Source of the DNA: Pseudacidobacterium sp036264445
Lineage (GTDB): Bacteria > Acidobacteriota > Terriglobia > Terriglobales > Acidobacteriaceae
NCBI GenBank assembly: GCA_036264445.1
Contig: DATAQW010000214.1
Location: forward strand, 1 to 9,299
Length of the DNA stretch: 9,299 bases
Direction of reading: 5' to 3'
Part shown: in pieces, positions 1 to 7,199 of the stretch
How positions within the stretch are numbered: the stretch's first letter is position 1
Layout: every line of letters begins with the position of its first letter
The notes under the pieces: model-generated
What the model was told of the DNA's origin: nothing
The model's input: the letters and a program-made list of their open reading frames with translations, nothing else
Database searches by the model: none
Made by a program: the position numbers and the translations under genes

Positions 1-830
1 AGAACTTGCAGAGCAATTGTAATGATGCGGAACTGCTTCAGCTGCTCCATCAGGTTGGCGACAAAAATTGCGTTGTGATCTGAAGTCCGGAAATTATGCG
101 CAGCGCCAAGCGTCTTGCGAATCGCCTGCTCCACAAGCATATGGTCGCCAGTATAGTTCAGCCAGATTCCATCAAGGTATTTCAGGTCTTTCATGTCTCC
201 CATGGTGTTGAAGGGGATATAGATCTGGCGATTGACGTCGTCATCGCTTTCCTGCATTTTGGGTTCCAGTACACCGATCACGGTGAAGCTGATCCCATTC
301 AAGCGAATACGCTGGCCTACAGCGTATTCACCGGAAAAGAGCTTTGTCTTGGCCTCTGATCCAATGACCGCAACGTGGTTGCGCTGCTGGTCATCAAGAT
401 CTGCAAAGAAGCGCCTGGAACCAATGTCAAGTTTCAGAATGTCCTGAATGTCAGCACGGTACCCATTCACTTGCCATGTGTAAGTATGCAGGTCGTTGGC
501 CACCGGCACTTGTTTCCACATAAATGGCGAGATGTGCTGCAGGTTCGGAACAGAGTTCCAGAGGCGGTCCACATCATCCTGTGTGAACCGCACCTGCACT
601 CCGGCTTTCGTGCCTCCAACCTGTTCACTTGTGGTTCCTGGAAAGACGCCGATAAGCTGCGTGCCCCATTGCGCAAAGATGGCTTCAATAGCGCGGCCAA
701 ATCCCGCTCCATAGGCCAGCAACAGCACAACTGTAGCGATGCCCCACGCCATGCCGACAATCGTGATCGTCGTGCGGCGGCGATTGTGTAGCATCGCCCC
801 GTAAGCCTGGCCCCAGATATCACGCAGCAT
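1..830 (-). CDS. ABC transporter permease, MacB/FtsX type (3' end beyond window)
   Basis: Inner-membrane permease subunit of a MacB-like ABC transporter. The frame stays open from the ATG at 830 to the left edge: 276 complete codons, with no stop in the window. Residues 20-44 form the first membrane helix, including the motif GMAWGIATVVLLLAYGAGF. Residues 45-265 look like the large periplasmic MacB_PCD domain. The sequence ends at FRIITIALQV, where the second helix should begin, so the C-terminal FtsX domain lies outside the window. The start is well supported: GAGGAA sits 5 bases before the ATG. It begins 19 bases after the stop of the next permease gene, and the two N-termini are clearly paralogous (DI.GQ..., then a helix with AWG), so they are probably one operon and perhaps a heterodimer. 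Unlike E. coli MacB there is no fused ATPase domain. The substrate cannot be told: efflux of antibiotics or lipids, or lipoprotein transport, are all possible. Confidence 0.9.
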   Translation of the reverse strand, partial: MLRDIWGQAYGAMLHNRRRTTITIVGMAWGIATVVLLLAYGAGFGRAIEAIFAQWGTQLIGVFPGTTSEQVGGTKAGVQVRFTQDDVDRLWNSVPNLQHISPFMWKQVPVANDLHTYTWQVNGYRADIQDILKLDIGSRRFFADLDDQQRNHVAVIGSEAKTKLFSGEYAVGQRIRLNGISFTVIGVLEPKMQESDDDVNRQIYIPFNTMGDMKDLKYLDGIWLNYTGDHMLVEQAIRKTLGAAHNFRTSDHNAIFVANLMEQLKQFRIITIALQV

Positions 831-835
831 AGTTA

Positions 836-841
836 TTCCTC
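836..841 (-). promoter_or_regulatory. Shine-Dalgarno of the downstream permease gene
   Basis: On the minus strand GAGGAA lies 5 bases upstream of the ATG at 830, an almost ideal ribosome-binding site. It fixes the start of the left permease gene. It falls in the 19-base gap after the preceding permease's stop, which suits translation of a shared mRNA. Confidence 0.75.
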
Positions 842-849
842 GTTTGAAG

Positions 850-2106
850 CTATTCGCGCCGCAGCGCCTCGACGGGATCCAGTTCCGCAGCCTTACTTGC
901 TGGATAAAGTCCCGCAACAATTCCGCTCAGGCTTAACGCGCCGAGCGCCAGTGCAGCCGACCACGGAGCCATGTGCGGAGGATCGAAACCCTCCATGTTA
1001 TTCCCCAGCAAAGACTGCAGAACATACATAAACAGCGCTGAACCGACGATCCCGATCAATCCACTCACGCCTGTCAGCAATAGACCTTCAATAAAGAACT
1101 GCGTCAAAATGTTCCGTTTCGTTGCGCCCAGAGCCTTGCGCAGGCCAATCTCGCTTGTCCGCTCGGAAACAGAAACGAGCATGATATTGACAATGCCGAC
1201 TGCGCCCAGCATCAGCGTTACGATACCGACGCCGCCGAGAAAGACATCCATCGCGGTCCAGATTTTCCCCACCATCTTCTCGCTTTTAATGGTGTCCCAC
1301 TCGTTGAACGCATCTTTTGAGTCCGGGTCAAATCCATGACGCTTTGCAATAATCTCGTGGACCTGCTGCGTCGCCTCCGCGTTTACGCCGCGGATGCGCG
1401 GCTGATACTGGATCGACGTCACCGAATCCGCAGGAATGTTCTCGCCTTTCAGCGGAAACATCTCAAGCATCACCGTGAGCGGAAGGTAAATTTTCTGGTT
1501 CTCAGTATTGTTATTCCCATGTCCGGTTTTGTCTGCTATACCGATCACCTGAAAACGCGCGCCATTCAGCAGAACAGTCTCACCCATTGCAGGCCGTCCG
1601 GGGAACAGCAGCTGCGCGCTCTTCTGGCCGAGCACCAGCACACGCCTGCGGTCCCGAAGATCGCCATCATTCAAAAAGCGGCCTTCCTTCATAGGCAGAA
1701 AACGGATACCGCTGTAATTAGGCTCCGCACCAATGACCTGGCCGCCGGAGCTTTCATAGGCGCTCTGCTGTTTAATATCGTCGCGATTGATAAACGCCGT
1801 GACGCCGCGCACTTCAGAGGCCTCGGCGCGAATGGCGTCCGCATCGGAAACTGTAAGGTTATACGGACGCATCCCCGTATGCTGGTTCACTACCGCGGGA
1901 ATCGTCCCGCCCCACATCATGATGATGTCATCGCCCAGTGTGGCCAGTGATCTGCGCTGCCCGGAACGGAAGCCCTCGCCCACGCTGATAAGCAGCAGCA
2001 TGGACCCAACGCCCCACGCAATCCCAAACATTGTGAGAAACGAGCGCAGTTTGTTCGCCCAGATGGCGCGAAAGACCTGCCCGAAGATATCGCCGAGGCT
2101 CTGCAT
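850..2106 (-). CDS. ABC transporter permease, MacB/FtsX type
   Basis: Complete 418-residue inner-membrane permease of the MacB family. It has the expected four-helix layout. Helix 1 lies at about residues 22-44 (FGIAWGVGSMLLLISVGEGF). A long periplasmic MacB_PCD domain covers about 45-285. The FtsX domain has helices near 288-312, 335-365 and 383-404. The conserved cytoplasmic loop ERTSEIGLRKALGAT (315-329) is the family hallmark, and the C-terminus ends PVEALRRE, also typical. The length matches stand-alone permeases of this family, which need a separate ATPase; none is visible here. The start is forced, because an in-frame TAA lies one codon upstream of the ATG. No good Shine-Dalgarno precedes it (GGTAAG is the best), so initiation may be weak. 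It is followed after 19 bases by a paralogous permease. Transport is known for the family; the substrate is not deducible. Confidence 0.93.
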   Translation of the reverse strand: MQSLGDIFGQVFRAIWANKLRSFLTMFGIAWGVGSMLLLISVGEGFRSGQRRSLATLGDDIIMMWGGTIPAVVNQHTGMRPYNLTVSDADAIRAEASEVRGVTAFINRDDIKQQSAYESSGGQVIGAEPNYSGIRFLPMKEGRFLNDGDLRDRRRVLVLGQKSAQLLFPGRPAMGETVLLNGARFQVIGIADKTGHGNNNTENQKIYLPLTVMLEMFPLKGENIPADSVTSIQYQPRIRGVNAEATQQVHEIIAKRHGFDPDSKDAFNEWDTIKSEKMVGKIWTAMDVFLGGVGIVTLMLGAVGIVNIMLVSVSERTSEIGLRKALGATKRNILTQFFIEGLLLTGVSGLIGIVGSALFMYVLQSLLGNNMEGFDPPHMAPWSAALALGALSLSGIVAGLYPASKAAELDPVEALRRE

Positions 2107-2252
2107 CGCTTACCGGAGATACGCAAACAATATACTGCCGGTTCCCAATCTTTAGACTGATTCTGAGTTCCAATAGTACCTAGATGCCGGGTGCCCCTAT
2201 GTTCGCGGTAGCCCGTGGCGGAGCTAACGCGGGTTAGTGAGCTGTGCTTCTG
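2107..2252. other. Intergenic spacer between the small gene and the permease pair
   Basis: A 146-base gap holding no open frame I would call. The half next to the permease gene is AT-richer. On the minus strand it carries TATATT about 20 bases before the permease ATG, but with no recognisable -35 box, so any promoter here is weak or unproven. The other half (from about 2181) carries the repeat-like hairpin listed separately. I see no U-tract terminator for the small gene, so read-through into the permease genes is possible. Confidence 0.5.
2184..2240. repeat. Putative dispersed intergenic repeat with hairpin
   Basis: TAGCCCG at 2209-2215 can pair with CGGGTTA at 2230-2236 (7 pairs, one of them G-T) around a 14-base loop. 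Inside it a smaller alternative stem exists, CTAAC/GTTAG with a GCGG loop (2224-2237). The flank CCGGGTGCCCC (2188-2197) resembles short intergenic repeats I recall from Acidobacteriaceae genomes. Only one copy is in the window, so repeat status rests on memory and not on comparison. No T-run follows on either strand, so it is not an intrinsic terminator. Confidence 0.4.
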
Positions 2253-2435
2253 CTACTTCCCCTCCAGCACCTGAAGTACAGTATCCACATTCGGCTGTGC
2301 ATTCTTCAGATACTCGCCCACGCGCTTACGCTCTTCCGGAGTGAGTGTCTGCGCCAGTGATAAAAGGCGGCGCAGTGTCACGCTGACATCGTCAATGTAA
2401 TTCATCAATCGTATTGCTTCTCCGGAAAGTGGCAT
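2253..2435 (-). CDS. Small hypothetical protein, about 60 residues
   Basis: I do not recognise a family. The product from the ATG at 2435 is 60 residues, soluble, with no signal peptide or membrane segment. It looks helical and charged, with a motif LTPEERKRVGEYLKNAQPN (residues 32-50) that resembles a short helix-turn-helix or coiled segment but is not diagnostic. I chose the ATG because GAGGGA lies 3 bases before it. A TTG five codons further upstream (2450) is in frame but has no ribosome-binding site. Codon choice resembles the neighbouring genes (CTG, CGC and GAG frequent), which supports real coding. It is divergent from treY and lies upstream of the permease pair, with a 146-base gap. 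A role cannot be assigned; it could be an artefact of an open frame, though I think this less likely. Confidence 0.6.
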   Translation of the reverse strand: MPLSGEAIRLMNYIDDVSVTLRRLLSLAQTLTPEERKRVGEYLKNAQPNVDTVLQVLEGK

Positions 2436-2564
2436 GTGTCCCTCGTCCAAAAATTTTTACTTGTCATATTTTCTTCGCCCAAACACGTTTCGTAAAGTCC
2501 TGACGAAAACTATTGCTCTTTGGGCCGCATCCAATTGCGCAGTATCTGACCGCTACTCCCTACG
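2436..2564. promoter_or_regulatory. Divergent intergenic region with candidate promoters and inverted repeats
   Basis: This 129-base region must carry the starts of both treY (plus) and the small gene (minus). For the small gene a weak pair is visible on the minus strand: TTGGGC (2482-2477) and TAAAAA (2459-2454), 17 bases apart. For treY the best pair is TTGGGC (2520-2525) and TATCTG (2543-2548), also 17 apart; each box matches the consensus at only 3 of 6 bases. Between them lie an imperfect palindrome AAACACGTTT (2481-2490) and the inverted repeat TTTCGT/ACGAAA (2488-2493 and 2503-2508), which could be an operator. AAAAATTTTT (2449-2458) is a perfect 10-base palindrome. All promoter calls are weak inferences. 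Confidence 0.35.
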
Positions 2565-5537
2565 ATGTTTGAGATGAAAGAATGCATTGACCGTGTAGTG
2601 CACAGCAGCGCGCGCGTGCCCAGATCAACGTATCGTGTGCAAATGCACTCCGGCTTCACTTTTGCCGATGCAGAAAAAATTCTCCCTTATCTGAAAGATC
2701 TGGGGATCTATGACCTGTACGCTTCTCCCATTTTTGAAGCACGAAAAGGCAGTCTGCACGGTTACGATGTTACTCGCCATGATCGCATCAATCCTGTACT
2801 CGGTGGAGAAACCGGGTTCCGCAAGCTGACTGACCAGTTGCATCATGCGGAGATGGGATTGCTGCTTGATATCGTGCCTAACCACATGGGTGTAGGTAAC
2901 GAATCCTTGTGGTGGCAGGATGTGCTCGAAAACGGCCGCACCTCTGAATTCGCCGAATTTTTTGATATCGACTGGGAGCCACTAAAGCATGACCTGCGTG
3001 GCAAATTATTGCTCCCCGTCCTGGGAAACCAATACGGAGAAGAACTCGAAAGTAAAAAAATACAGATTGCAGCAGAAGATGGTCAGATCAGGATTCGCTA
3101 TTATGATTACTCATTTCCGGCAGCGCCGCGGTCGATACCGCTGCTCTTTCCACAGGAACATGATGACCACAACGGAGTGCCGGAGTGGTTTCGCGAATTA
3201 CTGAAAGAGCTTGCGCACGTTCCTCCAAATGATACCAGCGACCCCAGCCTGATTGCGCAGCGCCGCGAACAGCTTCGTGAGCTGCATCCGCGCCTGCGCG
3301 CAGCATTGCAATCGCCGGAGATTGAGCCTGCGCTGAAACACGCTCTCGATCGTATCAATGGGGTGGAAGGCGACCCTCACAGCTTTGACGAGCTCCACGC
3401 CATGCTGGAGATGCAGCCCTACAGGCTTGCGTACTGGCGCGTCTCGTCAGAAGAAATCAACTACCGCCGCTTTTTCGACATCAATGACCTTGTCGGGCTG
3501 CGCCAGGAAGATCCGGCCGCCTTTGCGCAGACGCACGGACTGATCCGAAAAATGCTCGCCGCTGGACAGGTCACAGGATTGCGCATCGATCACTGTGACG
3601 GCATGTTCAATCCACGCCAATACCTCATCAGGCTCCAACTGCTTTACGTCGCCAGCCAATGCTATGGAGAATCAGCTCAACCACCTCTAGCGAAAAATGG
3701 CATCGAACTGGAGCTGCGCGACACTTTGCGCCACTATGACTGGGCGCAAAGCGAGGGACCACTTTACGCAGTAGTTGAAAAAATTCTGGAGCCGCGCGAA
3801 GTCCTTCCGCGTGAATGGCCCGTGCGCGGCACAACAGGATATGATTTTCTTCATTTGGTAAACCAGGTGCTGATCGAGCCGCGCAATGAGGCACGCTTCA
3901 CTTCGCTGTATACGAAGATCGTTGGGCGCGAAATAGATCCGGATGAGCTGATTTATCGCGCAAAGCTTCAGGTGATGCAAACCTCACTTGCCAGTGAGGT
4001 CTACGTGCTCACCAATCTGCTCGATCATCTGGCAACCAGCGACCGCAGGGCCCGCGACTTCACCGAGAGTATTCTCGGAAGAGTCATCCGCGAGACCATT
4101 GCCTGCTTTCCCGTGTACCGCACCTATATCGATAACCGTGGCCAGTACACCGTTCGTGACATCGCTTTCATTGTGCAAGCTCTTGAACGCGCCAAACACC
4201 GCAATCCTGATGTAGCCGAATCCGCTTTCGATTTTCTCAAAAATACGCTGCTGCTCGGCGATGTGAATGACGAAAAGTATCCATCCCGGTTACATTTTGC
4301 GCTCAAGTTCCAGCAGCTCACAGGACCAGTGATGGCCAAAGGCGTTGAAGACACCGCTTTTTACGTCTACACGCGCTTCCTTTCTTCGAATGAAGTTGGC
4401 AGCTCCATCAAGTCGTTCGGCAGCACAATAGAGTTCTTCCATTCCAGCAATCAAGACCGCCTGCAGAAGGCGCCCGACTCGCTGCTGACTACCTCCACGC
4501 ACGATACCAAGCGCAGTGAAGACGTACGCAATCGCCTGAATGTGCTTTCAGAAATACCCACGCAGTGGTCATCCATCGTGCGCCGCTGGATGCGCATGAA
4601 CGCGGTGCACAAGCAGAGGCTTGCCGACGGCCGTACGGCTCCCGATGCAAACGAGGAATATCTGATTTACCAGACCATTGTAGGTGCGTGGCCGTGGCAG
4701 ATAGAAAGCGCTGAGGAACGCAATCAGTTCCTCGCGAGAATGAAGCAGTATTGCGCGAAAGCGATCAGCGAAGCCAAAGTCAATCTGAGCTGGACGAATC
4801 CCGACCCCGAGTATCTGGATGCAGTAAACAGCTTTCTCACCGCAATTCTCATCCCGCAGGGTCGTATCCACGAGACACGCTTCGTGCACACATTGAAGTC
4901 GTTCCTTGAACCTGTTCAGTTGTTTGGAGCAATCAATTCTCTGTCGCAGCTTATCCTCAAAATTGCATCGCCCGGAATCCCTGACTTTTATCAGGGAACA
5001 GAACTATGGGATCTGAGTCTTGTCGATCCCGATAATCGCCGGCCCGTTGACTACACCACACGTATTGAAGCGCTTCGCGCTCTCAAAGAACAGGCGGACC
5101 GCGAAGGACCTGCCGCTGTTTGCACCGATGTATTGCGAACGCTCTCCGATGGCCGCATCAAGCTCTGGACGATGCATCGTGCTCTGAACCTCCGTAACGA
5201 GCTGCACTCGCTTTTTCGCCGCGGCGACTATCTCTCGTTCAATGTTGAGTCAGAAAAACAGGAAAATGCCATCGCCTTTCTTCGGCAGGATCCCGCAACG
5301 AAGGAATCTGTATTGGTTGCCGTTCCACGGTTCGCCCACTCGCTGATGCAGATGAAAACGCAACCCCCGCTTGCAGATGCCTGGGGCAAAGCAGAAATCA
5401 TACTGCCGGATCAATCGGCACGAAATTTTGTAAATGTCTTTACGGGTGAAGAAATTCAGACTGATGAATCACGCCGGCTGAAACTACACGATATCTTCGG
5501 CACTTTTCCAGTCGCAATGTTCAGAAGCAAAACGTAG
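2565..5537 (+). CDS. treY: Maltooligosyl trehalose synthase (TreY)
   Basis: Cytoplasmic GH13 enzyme (EC 5.4.99.15). It isomerises the reducing-end alpha-1,4 bond of a maltooligosaccharide to alpha,alpha-1,1, giving maltooligosyl trehalose, the first step of TreY-TreZ trehalose synthesis. All four GH13 regions are intact: DIVPNHM at residues 102-108; GLRIDHCDG at 338-346 with the expected nucleophile D342; VVEKIL at 403-408 with the acid/base E405; STHDTKRSEDVRNR at 644-657 with D647. TreY-specific blocks include GVEDTAFYVYTRFLSSNEVG (593-612) and, near the C-terminus, PGIPDFYQGTELWDLSLVDP followed by DNRRPVDY. The N-terminal RVPRSTYRVQMHSGFTFADA is the usual TreY opening. At 990 residues it is the long form; archaeal and actinobacterial enzymes are nearer 720-780. 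The ATG at 2565 is the first after an in-frame TGA (2547-2549), but it lacks a Shine-Dalgarno; an ATG three codons on is a possible alternative. It converges on malQ, a functionally related enzyme. treZ and treX are not in view. Confidence 0.97.
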   Translation: MFEMKECIDRVVHSSARVPRSTYRVQMHSGFTFADAEKILPYLKDLGIYDLYASPIFEARKGSLHGYDVTRHDRINPVLGGETGFRKLTDQLHHAEMGLLLDIVPNHMGVGNESLWWQDVLENGRTSEFAEFFDIDWEPLKHDLRGKLLLPVLGNQYGEELESKKIQIAAEDGQIRIRYYDYSFPAAPRSIPLLFPQEHDDHNGVPEWFRELLKELAHVPPNDTSDPSLIAQRREQLRELHPRLRAALQSPEIEPALKHALDRINGVEGDPHSFDELHAMLEMQPYRLAYWRVSSEEINYRRFFDINDLVGLRQEDPAAFAQTHGLIRKMLAAGQVTGLRIDHCDGMFNPRQYLIRLQLLYVASQCYGESAQPPLAKNGIELELRDTLRHYDWAQSEGPLYAVVEKILEPREVLPREWPVRGTTGYDFLHLVNQVLIEPRNEARFTSLYTKIVGREIDPDELIYRAKLQVMQTSLASEVYVLTNLLDHLATSDRRARDFTESILGRVIRETIACFPVYRTYIDNRGQYTVRDIAFIVQALERAKHRNPDVAESAFDFLKNTLLLGDVNDEKYPSRLHFALKFQQLTGPVMAKGVEDTAFYVYTRFLSSNEVGSSIKSFGSTIEFFHSSNQDRLQKAPDSLLTTSTHDTKRSEDVRNRLNVLSEIPTQWSSIVRRWMRMNAVHKQRLADGRTAPDANEEYLIYQTIVGAWPWQIESAEERNQFLARMKQYCAKAISEAKVNLSWTNPDPEYLDAVNSFLTAILIPQGRIHETRFVHTLKSFLEPVQLFGAINSLSQLILKIASPGIPDFYQGTELWDLSLVDPDNRRPVDYTTRIEALRALKEQADREGPAAVCTDVLRTLSDGRIKLWTMHRALNLRNELHSLFRRGDYLSFNVESEKQENAIAFLRQDPATKESVLVAVPRFAHSLMQMKTQPPLADAWGKAEIILPDQSARNFVNVFTGEEIQTDESRRLKLHDIFGTFPVAMFRSKT

Positions 5538-5656
5538 TGCAAAATAAGCTGTCATCTGCTTTTGCCTCGATAGCCACAACAAGGAGTGCCCACCCGATCG
5601 CACAGTTTGCGATCAGGTGGGAAGCGAAAGTGAAAAACAGGGCCTCACAAAATTTC
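5538..5656. other. Convergent spacer between treY and malQ
   Basis: A 119-base gap between two converging genes. Near the treY stop there is a weak inverted repeat, GCAAAA (5539-5544) and TTTTGC (5560-5565), without a following T-run. The strong hairpin listed separately occupies 5589-5621. No coding sequence is supported: the plus-strand frame that continues from here to about 5776 overlaps the end of malQ and has no family features. Confidence 0.6.
5589..5621 (-). terminator. Hairpin terminator, best suited to malQ mRNA
   Basis: Fourteen-base arms (5589-5602 and 5608-5621) with a 5-base loop. All positions pair perfectly except 5595/5615. In a plus-strand transcript that position is a C-A mismatch, but in the minus-strand transcript it is a G-U wobble, so the stem is unbroken only in malQ mRNA. 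On the minus strand it is followed by CACTCCTTGTTGT, a moderately U-rich tail; on the plus strand the tail is A-rich. It may also slow or stop treY transcripts, but the geometry favours malQ. Confidence 0.6.
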
Positions 5657-7174
5657 TCATTCTGCAGCTATTCCATCCCGGTCTGTGACTTCTGTGAGAG
5701 CAGCGAGCTTCTGCGCCAGCTTTGGAACCAGCACCCCCTCAGGACAACGCCAGCCCCAGTTGTCGTATACCTGTGACGGCACATTCATCCGCGCTTCGGA
5801 ACCAAGTTCAAGAATGTCCTGCATCGGAAAGAGGCAGATATCCGCCACTGAAGTTGCCACAGCGCGAATCATCGGCCACACCATACCGCTTCTCGTCTTG
5901 CCGAGATAAGCGTCAGCAGCAGCCTTCTCCACCACTGTTGCGCCGTTCTCCCACCACCCGCACGTTGTGTCGTTGTCATGTGTTCCGGTATAGGCAACGG
6001 TGTTTTTCTCAAATCGATGCGGCAAATGATTGTGCGCTTCACGGTTCGAAAATCCAAACTGCAAAACGCGCATGCAAGGAAATCCAAACTGCTCGCGCAA
6101 CGCATCTACTTCCGGAGTAATTACTCCAAGGTCTTCTGCAATGAACGGCAGACTGCCAAGCGCCTCGCCAAGCTTCGCAAACAAAGCAGCACCCGGAGCC
6201 TTTACCCATTCGCCGTTCACTGCCGTTTCTTCTTCTGCCGGAATCGACCAATACGCCTCAAAGCCGCGGAAGTGATCAAGTCGGATCAAGTCATATAAAG
6301 CATTTGAGCGCCGGATGCGGTCTACCCACCAGTCGAACCCGCGCTGCTCCAGAACATCCCATCGGTATACCGGATTGCCCCACCGTTGCCCTGTCTCGCT
6401 GAAATAATCCGGAGGCACTCCTGCCACGCGCAGCGGCGATAAATCTTCCTTCAATTCAAAAATGTCAGGATGCGTCCAAACATCGGCGCTATCGTAATTC
6501 ACAAAGATCGCAATATCGCCGAGCAATCGAACGTCGCGCTCCGCGCAGTATTGCCGCAGCGCTGACCATTGCTCATCGAACGCAAACTGGATCGCCTTGG
6601 CAATCGCCAATTCTTCGCGGTGTTCGTGATCGAAATGTGATAAGGCATTCTTGTCACGACGTGCAAACTCCTGTGGCCATTCATTCCAGGGTGCAGCATT
6701 GAATTTCCGCCTCAGAACAGCGTAGCGCGCATAGTCATTCAGCCACGAGCCATTGATGCCGCAGTAGCCTTCAAACCGCGTCCACTGCTCCTGAAAATGC
6801 GGCTCCTTGTATCGGTGAAGAAAATTGCGCGCAGCCTCAATTAGCAGAGGCCTTTTCTTTTGCGCCACTTCTTCAAAGTGAACATTTCCTGTCCGCCCAG
6901 GCAATCCTGCAATGCGATCGCCATCAATCCATCCCCAGTCTGAAAGCTTCTCCAGGCTCACCAGCAGCGGATTGCCCGCAAAGGCCGAAAGGGCCGCATA
7001 CGGTGAATTTCCATATCCCGTAGGACTCAGCGGCAGCACCTGCCACAGCCGCTGCTTGGCTGCCTGAAGAAAATCAGCAAACTCATACGCAGCAGGCCCT
7101 AAATCACCGATCCCGCCGTAAGAAGGAAGAGAAGTAATGTGCAACAACAATCCGGAAGAGCGCTCAAATGACAT
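5657..7174 (-). CDS. malQ: 4-alpha-glucanotransferase (MalQ, GH77)
   Basis: Cytoplasmic amylomaltase (EC 2.4.1.25). It transfers alpha-1,4-glucan segments between maltooligosaccharides, releasing glucose and building longer chains. The 505 residues match the compact bacterial/plant-type GH77 length. The start is typical, RSSGLLLHITSLPS at residues 5-18, followed by LPLSPTGYGNSPY (47-59), which belongs to the acceptor-binding region. Catalytic motifs are complete: RLDHFRG at 298-304 with the nucleophile D300; AEDLG at 346-350 with the acid/base E347; GTHDND at 397-402 with D400. The end NWGWRCPEG (472-480) is also usual for the family. The start ATG has AGGA 8 bases upstream. A possible -10 box TATAGC lies at 7199-7194 on the minus strand, with no clear -35. 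It converges with treY, and the two enzymes share linear maltooligosaccharides. MalQ could lengthen short chains to sizes TreY accepts; that link is inference from known activities. Confidence 0.97.
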   Translation of the reverse strand: MSFERSSGLLLHITSLPSYGGIGDLGPAAYEFADFLQAAKQRLWQVLPLSPTGYGNSPYAALSAFAGNPLLVSLEKLSDWGWIDGDRIAGLPGRTGNVHFEEVAQKKRPLLIEAARNFLHRYKEPHFQEQWTRFEGYCGINGSWLNDYARYAVLRRKFNAAPWNEWPQEFARRDKNALSHFDHEHREELAIAKAIQFAFDEQWSALRQYCAERDVRLLGDIAIFVNYDSADVWTHPDIFELKEDLSPLRVAGVPPDYFSETGQRWGNPVYRWDVLEQRGFDWWVDRIRRSNALYDLIRLDHFRGFEAYWSIPAEEETAVNGEWVKAPGAALFAKLGEALGSLPFIAEDLGVITPEVDALREQFGFPCMRVLQFGFSNREAHNHLPHRFEKNTVAYTGTHDNDTTCGWWENGATVVEKAAADAYLGKTRSGMVWPMIRAVATSVADICLFPMQDILELGSEARMNVPSQVYDNWGWRCPEGVLVPKLAQKLAALTEVTDRDGIAAE

Positions 7175-7199
7175 AGGTTGTCCTGACGGTAGAGCTATA

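Noticed and set aside
467..823. Minus-strand open frame of 118 codons overlapping the left permease gene
   Set aside because: It lies in a different frame inside the permease coding sequence, has no family features, and the permease frame is far better supported.
1336..1950. Plus-strand open frame of 204 codons opposite the permease gene
   Set aside because: It is antisense to the clearly conserved MacB-type sequence, and its product is rich in R and H with no recognisable family, typical of a shadow frame.
2209..2236. Hairpin as terminator of the small gene
   Set aside because: There is no T-run after the stem on the minus strand and the loop is large.
2450..2450. TTG start giving a 65-residue small protein
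   Set aside because: No ribosome-binding site precedes it, whereas the ATG at 2435 has GAGGGA just upstream.
5537..5776. Plus-strand frame of 79 codons after treY
   Set aside because: It overlaps the treY stop and the end of malQ, spans the terminator hairpin, and shows no domain or ribosome-binding site.
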